From Porphyra umbilicalis (Eukaryota > Rhodophyta > Bangiophyceae > Bangiales > Bangiaceae), in assembly GCA_002049455.2 (NCBI GenBank), contig KV918962.1:62001-126000 (forward strand): 64,000 bases of DNA. Direction: 5' to 3'. Positions 43,466-52,997 of this stretch are shown here, piece after piece. A program made the position numbers and the translations under genes. The notes below the pieces were generated by a model. That model had not been told where the DNA came from. It was given only the letters and a program-made list of their open reading frames with translations, and ran no database searches. The first letter of the stretch is position 1, and the number at the start of each line of letters is the position of its first letter.

Positions 43466-43969
43466 TAGTATGGAGCAGCGGCATGCAGGAGACAGATAAA
43501 TGTTCTTCATTGTAGACATGGCTCCCCACTCATCAAAACCATCCACTGACGCCAAGTGAAAAAAACAGCATGGGAACGAAAGCGAAGGGTACAAAGCAGC
43601 TGCCAGCTAACGTCGGCTACTGCGGGTTTGCGCTCTTCCCCCCTCCCCGGACCCAGTCAGCAGCCTCCCCTTTGGCCACCAGACGACCCCACCGAATCGC
43701 AGAGCGTCCCATCCACCGACACCACAAACCCAAACGTCGACCGCCCCATCGTGCCCAACACAAACACCGACGTCCACTCCAACGCGCCCAAGAAAAAAGC
43801 CGGCGACCAGCCCAACGTCGCCACACCGCCGCCCGACGCACCACCCAACCTGAACAGGTGTGCTGACACGCCGCCCACGACGATGGGCGACGAGAAGGAC
43901 ACAGCACGGATGACAACAACGGCAAGGCGCAGCTCCACCACCAGCGCACCCAGCTGCCACACACGCACC
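43466..43969. other. 3' flank of the transposase gene
   Basis: About 500 bases with AGACAGATAAATGTTC soon after the stop (a possible polyadenylation context). The sequence becomes C-rich towards the right array. No gene seen. Confidence 0.4.
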
Positions 43970-45720
43970 CCGCCCAGCGCCCCCAGCGGGTGGCCGTCCT
44001 CACCCCCCAGCGCCTCCAGCGCCCCGCCGCGCGCCCCGTCCAGCGCCCCCAGCGGCCAGCGGTTCGCGCCCCCCAGCGCAACCAGCGACGAGCCACGAGC
44101 CCCGCCCAACGCCCCCAGCGGCCGACGGTGCCCACCCGGCAGCGCGACCAGCGACCAGCCGCCAGCCCCTCCCACCGCCCCCCACTGCCGGCGGTGCCCA
44201 CCCTCCAACGTTCCCAGCAACAAGCCGCGCGCCCCACCCAGCGAGCCTCAGGGACGGCGGTGCCCACCCCCAAGCGCGCACAGTTACCAGCAGCGCGCCC
44301 TGTCCAGGCCGCCGCGCGGACGGCGGTGCCCCCCCCCAGCGCGCCCAGCGACCAGCCGAGCGGCCCGCCCAGCGTGCCCAGCAGCCGGCGGTGCGCGCTA
44401 CCCAGCGCGCCCACCGACCAGCCGCGCGCCCCGCCCAGCGTGCCCAGCAGCCGGCGGTGCGCGCTACCCAGCGCGCCCACCGACCAGCCGCGCGCCGCAC
44501 CCGGCGTGCCCAGCGGCCCGCGGTGCGCGCTGCCCAGCGCGCCCACCGACCAGCCGCGCGCCGCGCCCGGCGCCCCCAACGGCCGGCGGTGCCCGCCTCC
44601 CAGCGCGCCCAGCGACGAGCCGCGCGCCCCGCCCAGCGCCCCCAACGGCCGGCGGTGCCCGCCCCCCAGCGCGCCCAGCGGCGAGCCGCGCGCCCCGCCC
44701 AGCGCCCCCAACGGCCGGTGGTGCCCGCCCCCCAGCGCGCCCAGCGACGAGCCGCGCGGCCCGCCGCCCGGCCCCAGCGGCCGGCGGTGCCCGCCCACCA
44801 GCGCGCCCAGCGACGAGCCACGCGGCCCGCCGCCCGGCCCCAGCGGCCGGTGCCCGCCCACCAGCGCGCCCAATGGCCGGCTGCGCTCCCCACCCAGCAT
44901 GCGACCACACGGCCCGTCGGGCCCCCGCAATCGCCAGCACCGCCTCCCAAAAAGTGCGCCCAGTCAATAGTCAATCCGCAGTCACAATGTGGCAGCATGA
45001 TTGGCTCTTGGCCGCCAATGACCGCCCCGCAATAAAGACGCAAACCCCATCGCGCTAAAACCGCGCACACGCCCTCCGCCACCCAGCGCTCCCAAACCGT
45101 GGCACGCCACAGGTCCCATCGTGAAGCGCTGCCAGACCCCCGACGATGCCACCGCGAAGCGCAGTGCACCCCGCGACGACGCCACCGCGAAGCGCAGCGC
45201 ATACCTCGGCGACCCCAGCGGCCGGCGGTGCGGCCCCCCCAGCGCAACCAGCGTCCGCAGGCGCGCCCCGCCCAGCCCGCCCCGCGGCCGGCGGTGCCCG
45301 CCCCCCAGCGCGCCCAGCGGCGGCCCGCGAGGCCCGCCCAGCCCGCCCAACGACCGGCGGTGCCCACCCCCCAGCACGCCCAGCGGCGACGCGCGCGGCC
45401 CGCCCAGCCCGCCCAGCGGCCGGCGGTGCCCACCCCCCAGCGCGCCCAGCGACCAGCGGCGCGGCCCGCCCAGCCCGCCCAGCGGCCGGCGGTGCCCGCC
45501 CCCCAGCGCGCCCATCGACCAGCCGCGCGGCCCGCCCAGCCCGCCCAGCGGCCGGCGGTGCCCACCCCCCAGCGCGCCCAGCGACCAGCGGCGCGGCCCG
45601 CCCAGCCCGCCCAGCGACCGGCGGTGCCCGCCCCCCAGCGCGCCCATCGACCAGCCGCGCGGCCCGCCCAGCCCGCCCAGCGGCCGGCGGTGCCCGCCCC
45701 CCAGCGCGCCCAGCAAGCGG
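43970..45720 (-). repeat. Right subterminal 63-bp minisatellite array, inverted relative to the left one
   Basis: Units of about 60-63 bases share GGCCGGCGGTGCCC, CAGCGCGCCCAGCGACCAG and CCCGCCCAGC. Spacing of GCCGGCGGTGCGCG at 44388, 44451 and 44514 is exactly 63. Read on the - strand the unit contains GGTCGCTGGGCGCG, the counterpart of GGTCGCTGGGGCGG in the left array. Non-repeat sequence interrupts it at about 44900-45210. Long open frames through it are by-products of the 63-base period. Confidence 0.8.
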
Positions 45721-46278
45721 TGCGCCGGGGCGGACAGCGACGCGGGAGCGGGCGTGCACCCTGGGCAGCGTGGCAACGTACTACGCAGCGACAGGCCCAG
45801 CGCAGGAGCGTGCGAGCGCCCCAGCAGGGATCCATGCCGCCAGCCGAAAGCGCCCCCAGCGGCGCGACGCCCGCCCAAAATGCCGGCGGTGCGGGCGGGT
45901 GGCGGCAATCGGCGCTCCTTAAATGGGGGTGGGGGACGCTCGTCGCGCCAACCGTGGCGCCAGCATCGCCCGCCAAATCATCACGACGAGGGCGCGCGAG
46001 AACGACCCGCCGCCGGGCCCGGCCACCAGCGCGCGACGGCCAAGTAAGTCTTACATAAATCAATTTGGAATGCGAGCAGGTTTCCCAAGTCACCTCTGTC
46101 GGTGATGATGACGTGGACGGGACGCCCATGGAGGATTCCAGGTTAGCACACGTCACACCCCCCTCCAGGAGCCTGAAACAGACTCGAACGAACCCCCCCC
46201 CATGTCCTGCAGATGCACAAATCGGGGACGCAGGCCTCGCCCGGAGCGGAGACTCGAACGACGATTCATTGGTAGAAA
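45721..46278. other. Right subterminal region of the KDZ element
   Basis: Unique sequence between the array and the right end, including AGACTCGAA motifs at 46180-46188 and 46250-46258, which match TTCGAGTCT near the left end in inverted orientation. These are likely transposase-binding sites. No gene. Confidence 0.5.
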
Positions 46279-46302
46279 GATACTCGAACGGGAACTGGTT
46301 TT
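46279..46302 (-). repeat. Right terminal inverted repeat of the KDZ element
   Basis: The reverse complement begins AAAACCAGTTCCCGTTCGAG and matches 29472-29495 at 22 of 24 positions. The candidate duplication CGCCTGTTG follows at 46311-46319. Confidence 0.8.
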
Positions 46303-46341
46303 AGCATGTACGCCTGTTGCGTCTCGCGGCGGCGAGCACCA

Positions 46342-46387
46342 GCGTCGGTGGTTTGCGAGGCCACGTGGCCTCGCAAACCACCGACGC
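46342..46387. repeat. Perfect 46-bp palindrome
   Basis: GCGTCGGTGGTTTGCGAGGC plus CAC is followed with no spacer by its exact reverse complement. It lies between the KDZ element and the next element and can form a cruciform. Confidence 0.95.
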
Positions 46388-47149
46388 GCGGGGACCCGCA
46401 CGTCGGTGTCAGACCAGCGGGCGCGCGCGGGTGCCCGTGGAAGGGATGAGGGGATCGCCGCCCGATCGTCAGCTTTGACTAAGTTGCCCAACGGATGCCT
46501 TTGCCGTTGGGGAACCGTTGGAGGTTGGGCTTCAACGCGTCTGCTTTTAGTTGTGCGTTTTTGGGCGCTGTGGGGTGTTCGTTGAAGCCCTTTCCTCCGT
46601 TGAACAGCGTTGGGGAACCGTTGGGCATTGCCCCAACGGAGCCGAGCGCGTGAGTCTGACGCGATCGTGTGCAAGGACAGAGCTTCCTGGCCACACAGAC
46701 GCCTTCGGCGAGAAGCACGTCTCCAAATACCCGACTTGAGCTCATGTTGTGGACTGTGGTTTTGCAGTTAGGTGGAGCGTCGGCCGCACTTTCTTGGTAT
46801 TTATTCAGGCAGTCAACCAGTCAACAAGCCCGTCCTGCATGCACAGGGCGCGGGCGGTCGGGGGGTGGAAGCACACCGTGGTTCTGTGCGTGTTGTCTGC
46901 AACTACGCCGCGTCGTGTTGACCCGCGCTACAGACCGTGATGCTCCGTTTTTTTAGGCTGGCCTGGACCGGTACCGGCCGGTGGACATGCTGATATGTAC
47001 AACGACGCATTCTGTGTGTCATGTTCTTTTCAACCACGCTTGAAGAGAAAGTAAAAGATGGCGAAGGTAGCGAACGAAAATATGCGTGCAACTGCTATGG
47101 AGGTAAGGTCTGCTGTATGGGATGGGGACAAGAGGGCAGCCGCTGCGAC

Positions 47150-47652
47150 CGCCGCATCCCCGTCAATGGAGGCGTTCACAGCCGACGCGCTCGCCACCGT
47201 CGCCGCCTCGGCGGCGCCGGCACCGGCATCGCCCTCGTCGCCCTCCTCGCCGGCCGCGTGTACGGGCCTCTCATTGGCTTGGTTGCCGTCGACGTCAAAA
47301 TTGTGACCGCCGCCAGCACAAGCACAACGTCGAGACGGACTGCGCCGTGCGGGTGGTGCCGCTAGCCCGCGTCCGGCGGGCAATCCATGTCGTGCCCGAC
47401 TTCGCGGAGCTGACGGAGCGCAAAGGCTTTGAGGCTTCCCCTGCCGCGCCGGACAGCCCGCTTGCTGAGCGCCTAGCAATGTACTACTTTTTGAACGTCT
47501 TTTATCCGTGGGACGTACGATTTTCGTCGGTCTGTTGCTCTATTGCTATTGCTAAACTGTACACACTGTGCTCTTTTGACCCAGTGGAGCAACACTATGC
47601 CGGTGCTCGCCATCCCTTCCACTTTTCTGGGCAGCCCAAGTGCGCTGCATAG
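47150..47652 (+). pseudogene. C-terminal relic of a Plavaka-like transposase
   Basis: The frame here reads CAVRVVPLARVRRAIHVVPD, FAELTERKGFE and then LAERLAMYYFLNVFYPWDV. The transposase exon at 13787-14143 reads LLCRVPLTSVLRVEHVVTDF, QDLSERHGL and AERHAARFFTNRFYP. The order, spacing and identities (VPL-x3-R, HVV-x-DF, L-x-ER, AER, FYP) show homology. The upstream part (GRVYGPLIGLVAVDVKIV) is in another frame. Everything N-terminal of this, including the catalytic core, is missing. Confidence 0.65.
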
Positions 47653-49795
47653 AATATTCCGAGCACCATCTGTCCCCGTCAGCATGCCCCAGTGTCGTAC
47701 TGCAGCGACTAAAGTCTATCTCATCTTATTAGTCCTATGGAAAAACGGCTCTGGTTTCGGCGCATGAACATCAATCGACCCCAAACTTCGTAGACGTATC
47801 AGAGGGTGGTCCTCGGGTCCTCAGAAGAAAAAACGGAGCGCGAAGCGCAGCACATCCCACCCGTTGATGCCCACTTCCGCATTCGTATCGATCAGGGGCA
47901 TCCGATCCGCCCGATTCTCGACAGCACCCGATTTATGACTGACCAAATCGGGAGGAACGCAAGGACAGGGAGGCTACGTCTTAAGCCTCGTGACCGAGAT
48001 CTCGCGATCCCGCACGGATAAGGAGCAAGGACGGTGACAGCTGACCAACGGAAGAGAATTCACGGTGAACAAGTATCTGAGAAGCGTCAACCATATCAAC
48101 TTACTGGCAGCGGCCTCCGACAAATGCTGTCGGCGCCGGCCGCCACCGCCCCGGCACGCGCGCCGTCTGAGCGCAGTGCCGCCGCCGTCCCCTGCCCCCC
48201 CCCCCCCCCACCCGCCCACGCCCGGGCCCTTCTGGTGGTGGGCCGGCGCAGTTGGCCCGTGCGGACTGTGGGGTCGACAACGGGGCGGTGGATGTAGGCG
48301 CGGTGGCGAATACGGTTGCGATCGCAGTGCCGCCGCCGGCAGTGGCGGGTGCAGCCGTAGCGCTGACGCCGCTTGCCACGGCGGGTGCGGCGCACGCGAC
48401 CACCTCGGCGGTTGGAGCACGCCCGTCGCCGGCGGCGTCAGCGGCCGCGCTGAAATGCAGTGCGGTGCTCGTCGCCGCCGGCGCGACGCTGGTCGCCGCC
48501 GACGCAAAGCAACTGCAGTTGTTCGGAGCAGCTGTTCCCCCAACCCCCCCCCACCCTTCCCCCGCCCCCCCCCCGCATAGCGCTCCCCGGCGGCGCCGTT
48601 GCTTTTCTGGAGCGAGTAGTCCGCTTCGGCCACCGGTGCAGTGGCACACACACCCTGCCCCACGACGGCGACCGCGGGAGGCACGACAGCGACGGCGGGG
48701 AAAGGGTGGGGGGGTAGGTGTGCGATGGCGCTTGAGCCACTCAGAGGCTTTCGAGGGCATTCCTGGATTTAATTTGGGAGTGCCCATGCACAGGCGCTCA
48801 TTGGCTACTGACGAAGCGCGCGACTCGATGGACTGACGGATCTCGTGATATCGAATCTTAAAAGTCGCGCAAGAGATCGCACTTCTGGATGAGCGAACTT
48901 TTAAGTAGCCTCCCAATGTCAGGGGATCGCTGCAACAAAACGTTTACGCTTCTTCTCGACATACTCTTTACGGACGTCTACCTTCGGCCAGTGGGATTGG
49001 AGCGCTGCGCAGCATAGTGCACTCGAATGCACGAGGTATATGAACATGGGACAAATGCGAGAAACGGCGCTGTGACCTCGTGCGGCTCGCCCAGTGTGCT
49101 GGAAGGCCTGAAAACGATGCGTCTGGGCCGTATCTTTTCCACATAGGTGTGCTGTTGAAGGGCTTCCTACAGAAGAATGTGTACCATTTCTTGCAATAAA
49201 AAGGTTTGGGGGGTGTCTATCCCTTGTGTGAAGACTGCTTGTCATTTGCGGTCGTAGCGGCGGAGTTCTGGTCTCTCCAAAAGAAGTGCGGTTCTCAGAG
49301 GACTAATAGAGTGAGACAGACTTCAGTGGCCTGAAGTCTGGTGGATAGCTCGGCAAACACGAGCTCCCCCTTCACAGCTTGGACACATGGCTCATCAGAG
49401 AGCCGTGCAAGCGGCTATTGGGCCAGCTGCTACGCTTCCCACTGTGTCTTCTGGTGGGCCCGCGCTCGAAGGACACGCCAAATACCATTGCCACGATCTC
49501 TCATTGCAATCGCCTGGAGTCCTTAGCCTCCGTCAGATCTACTTTAATGCACCAATCTGGTCCTTAACGCGGCCTTACCGCGTCTCTATCGTGCTCGACA
49601 TGTGACCATCGCGAGTCTATCTTACGCGACATGTGACCATTGCGAGCCCACCCCCCCCCATGGGCTGGAAACGCTTAACGGAAATGGCGTTCGTTAAGGC
49701 TCCGTTGAGCTCCGTTGAGCTTCAACGGAGCCCAACGGTTTCGCGTTTAGTTGGAGGTTGTCTTCAACGGGCCATCCGTTGAAGAACCGTTGGGC
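47653..49795. other. Interior of the non-autonomous element without a gene
   Basis: A GC-rich block (48120-48710) gives Ala-rich frames on both strands (for example DVGAVANTVAIAVPPPAVAG, +) without a recognisable domain. The rest is balanced with short frames. CTCCGTTGAGCTCCGTTGAG lies near 49710, close to the right end. Confidence 0.4.
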
Positions 49796-50128
49796 TCCGT
49801 TGGGAAACTTAGTCAAAGCTGACGATGGTGCGCTGCAGACACGCCCCGGCGGGACCGGCGCCCCCCGGCGGTATCCGGATACCAGGCGCACGGCGCGGCG
49901 CCCGAGGCGGTCGCAGCCCCGCCGAGCACGCGCCGACGGCGTTGCTCCCCCCCCCCCGCCCCCCCCTGCCGAGCGGCCCCCTCTGAGACCGCCGCCGCCG
50001 CGGCCCGCACAACGACGTGGTGCCACCCGCCGCTCGCGCCGACGCCACCGCTCTCCACGGGCCGACGGGTCGGACGCGCGTGGCGGTGACGGCCGCATCC
50101 CCCCGCGGCCACCGGAACGGCGGCGCCC

Positions 50129-52110
50129 ATGGGCGCGCCCGCCGCCACATCGCCGGTGCTCGACGGGGCCGGCCGCCCGCGTGGTGACCGCCGCGGGGCG
50201 GCGGCGCCACGCGCGGCGGGCGGCCGCGACCCGCCGCCGCGACAGCGGCCCCGCGCCCGTGGCTGGCAGACGGTCGCGGCGGCGGCGGCGGCGGCGGCGG
50301 CCGCCGCCGCCGCCGCCACCGCCGTCGCCGCCGCCCTCTGCCGCGGCTGGCGCGTCGGCGGCGGCGCCGCGTCGGGCGTCGCCGTCGCGTCACGCCCCGT
50401 AGCGGTGGCCGCCCGCCCCCCCCCCCCCCCCCCCCCGACCGCGTGACCGTGTGGGCGCCCGACCGGGCGACGTGCGTCGGCAACTTTGTGTGGGGCGGCG
50501 GCGCGGCGGTGCGCCTGCGGGAGGTCGTCCCCGACACGCGCGCCGCGTCGGTGGCGGAAGCGGCGGCCGGGCGCCCGGCGTCGGCCGCGTCGGTGCGCTA
50601 CCTCCTCCTCTTTTCCACCGTCGTGCCGACGGCGCTCGTGCCGTCCGTGCCGGCGGGGCGGCGGGGCGCGCCGCCGAGTCGCCCCCGAGCGGGCACGTGG
50701 GGGCCCCCCGGCGGCCGCAACGCCACCACTGCCAGCGCCGCGGCGGGGGCCGGGGCATCCCCGTGGGGCGGCGCCGCCACCCTCGACCCCCCCATCCCCG
50801 GCATCGACGTGGCGCTCGACCATGTCACCCACCTCCGCGCGGAGTGCGTGAATGGGCGCGACGAGTGGGCGGGCGTCGTGACGTTTTTCACGCGCCCCGG
50901 CGGGCAGCGCCGGTACGGCGCGTCGGCGGCGGCCCTGCGGTCCGCCCTGCGCGCCGCCTCGGCCGGCCGCTTTGGCGGCGCAACGGTCGCCCTCCGCGTG
51001 CCCGTCGCGACCGAGGCGGCGCCGCTGACGCCCACCGCCGTCGCGACGTTTGCCTTTTCCCTCGCTTGCGCGACGGGGTGGCACGCGACGGCGCCGCCGT
51101 CGGCGGCGCCACGGCGGTGCCCCGACGTGGCCGACGCGCGGGGCGGGCGCGCCCTCCTCATCTGCTCCAACGCGCTGCACGGGCGGCTGGCGAGCGCGGC
51201 GGGCATCCCCGACGCGGCCGCCTGGGCGGCGCGCGCGCTCCTCGGGCGCGCCCGGTGGGACACGCTCGCCCTCCCCGTCGCGGTACCGACCGGCCACACC
51301 GCCGCCGCCGCCGCGTGTGCGGTCCCGTCGCGCGGCCGCCCGACGCCCGACGCCACGGTTGCGTGCACGGCAGCGGCGGCGGCGGCGGCCGCTGCCGCCG
51401 CCCGCGCGCACGCCGACGCGGTCGGGGCGGCCATGGAGACGGCGGGGGTGCGGCGCCGGGACCTCCACCGCCTCGTGCTCTTCCCGTGGTGCACTCTCGG
51501 CAGCGGCGCGGAGGAGGCGCGGGGCGCCAACGGCACCGCCGGCGGCGGCTGCAGCAGCGGCTACATGTACGGCCAGTGGGGCGCCGAAGCCGCCGCGTAC
51601 GCGCTGTTGGGGGGCGCCCACGCGTGGGCGGCCACCGCCGACCTCGACGAGTTCCTCGGCGCCGGCATTGACGACGCAACGGCGCTGCGGCGGGGCCCCG
51701 CGGGGCGCCTCCTCGCCGCCGCCCTCGGCTCGGTGCCGCGGCGGCGGGCGGGGCGCAGCGCCGCCATTGGTGGGCGGGAGGACGGCGCCCTCACCGCCCC
51801 GTGGGCGGTGTTTACCCTTCCCGCAGGGCGGGGGGGGAGGTGACCCGCCGCGTCGCGGCGGGGGCGCCCCTCCGCCTCGAGACGGGGGGGAACGCCACCG
51901 CGTGTGTGAGCCGCACGGGCAAGGCGGCGGTGCACTGCGCGCGCGCCGCCGCGCCGCTCGTGCACAGCGCGGTGGTGGTGGCCGACGGCGTCGCGGGCCT
52001 CGGGGGGGCGGCGCGGATCAAGCCGCCGCCGGCGGCGGGGCTGTGGCTGATGCACGGCCGGTGGCGGGCGCAGATTGGGGGGTGCCGCTTCACGGGGGCG
52101 GGGGGGGGGG
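50129..52110 (+). CDS. GT92 (DUF23)-like glycosyltransferase, type II membrane protein
   Basis: Likely a Golgi glycosyltransferase. Seen: start MGAPAATSPVLDG (50129), a basic stretch RPRARGW and a single span of about 23 Ala/Val/Leu residues, giving a type II signal anchor. The lumenal part follows in the next frame (from about 50430): VRYLLLFSTVVPTALVPSV, RAECVNGRDEWAGVVTFF, LHRLVLFPWCTLGSG, then YGQWGAEAAAYALLGGAHAW and the acidic nucleotide-sugar motif ADLDEFLG (51637-51660). A third frame (from about 51838) carries TGKAAVHCARAAAPLVHSAV, matching the late GKS-type and His motif of the family. Frame changes coincide with C and G runs at 50410-50427 and 51830-51838, so one continuous gene with homopolymer miscounts is likely. 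Homopolymeric G follows at 52098-52110, so the C-terminus is unsure. In a red alga, cell-wall galactan or glycoprotein synthesis is a plausible role (inference). Confidence 0.6.
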
Positions 52111-52997
52111 GGGGGGGACGCCGCCGGCGGGCGGGTGAGAGGGTGAGGGGCGGATGGCGGGGGGGGGGGGGGGAGGGTGGGGGGGGGGGGGGTCTGCCGC
52201 CGAGCTACCAAAACCGCCACGGCGCTGCTGGCTGCCACGGCGGCGGCGGCCGCGGGCGGAGATGCGTGGAAGCCGCCACGGCCGTGGCGCGCGGGGCGCG
52301 TGGTCTTGCGCTTCTTTTTTAGCGAAGCTTCGACAGCCGTTCACCAAAAAATCCCGCAGTCGCGGACTGTAACAGTGCTCAGTTCTAACAGTTGGAATTC
52401 TCCAAACATATAGACGTCGGCTTGATTTTGTGACAACGTGGCCCGCTTTTTGAAGATGCGGTCCGTGCAAGCCTCTGACTTCCAGCTCGCATCTGGCGGC
52501 GGTCCAAATATAGGACACGGTGTGGCGGCACGAGATTATGGCACCTGTCACATGTGTATATCTCATGTGCGGTTTGCAGCTGACACTGGTGCACTTCAAG
52601 CATGACGGATCTGAGGGGCTGATGAAGACGAAGTTGCTAATAATGAGAGAACGACTTAAATGCTATATTGCGGTGACCTTCCGATTTCCAGAACTAAGTG
52701 TCTGCGGCTGGGGACGCGAGCATGAGAAAATGTGACAGATTCTGGACACGACGGGATGACGTGCGCCACTGGGCGAAGGAGCGCGCATGCAGAAGCACCA
52801 TCCCGTGAAATGTTTGTCCGCGCATCTTCGTTCACAGACACTGGGATCTCTTGTGATTCCGTGCTGCATCCACTGTCATCTCCACGATCCATTCACGTCG
52901 ACTGCACCTGTCGTCCGTTTTCCAGTGCCGAGCCAACCTCCTCTCCCCATCTCACCTTCTCCGACACCCCCTTCCACCTGTCAATCGCTCTTTCACC
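52111..52997. promoter_or_regulatory. Intergenic region with G-run DNA, then the promoter of the next gene
   Basis: 52090-52200 is dominated by G homopolymers. The composition then drops sharply at about 52320 to balanced or AT-richer sequence that continues through the next genes. C/T-rich sequence (52920-52990) directly precedes the start at 52998. The change suggests a boundary between host and inserted DNA. Confidence 0.4.

Larger units (their letters stand above)
29463..46310. mobile_element. Giant KDZ (Kyakuja-Dileera-Zisupton) DNA transposon, ~16.8 kb, apparently intact
   Basis: Inverted ends of 24 bases with two mismatches (AAAACCAGTTCC-y-GTTCGAG...) lie at 29472-29495 and 46279-46302. 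CGCCTGTTG occurs at 29454-29462 and 46311-46319, a candidate 9-bp target duplication 8-9 bases outside the matched ends. TTCGAGTCT-type motifs recur subterminally. Two 63-bp minisatellite arrays sit just inside the ends in opposite orientation (about 29840-31080 and 43970-45720). Between them are a Ulp1-type protease gene (32257-35256, +) and a KDZ transposase (39455-43465, +), both uninterrupted. Known: KDZ elements are large cut-and-paste transposons, and Ulp1-like proteases accompany Zisupton and some other large DNA transposons. The transposase assigns the family; joining the pieces into one element rests on the end repeats and symmetry. Confidence 0.75.
46467..49824. mobile_element. Non-autonomous Plavaka-like element (3358 bp)
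   Basis: The ends CGTCAGCTTTGACTAAGTT and beyond (46467-46495) recur inverted at 49796-49824 with one mismatch in 29, bordered by AT on both outer sides. Several AACGGA/TCCGTT motifs repeat within 200 bases of each end. The interior holds a relic of a transposase C-terminus (about 47150-47652, +) like that of the 12961-23765 element, a GC-rich block at 48120-48710, and balanced sequence without a gene to the right end. It inserted about 300 bases upstream of the glycosyltransferase start. Confidence 0.75.

Noticed and set aside
43556-46156. Long open frames on both strands through the right array (up to 718 codons)
   Set aside because: Same reason: by-products of a 63-base period in GC-rich DNA, present in several frames at once.
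46180-46300. tRNA-like TTCGAGTC phrases near the right KDZ end and near 29485
   Set aside because: No cloverleaf can be built around them; they are repeated element motifs in the terminal regions.
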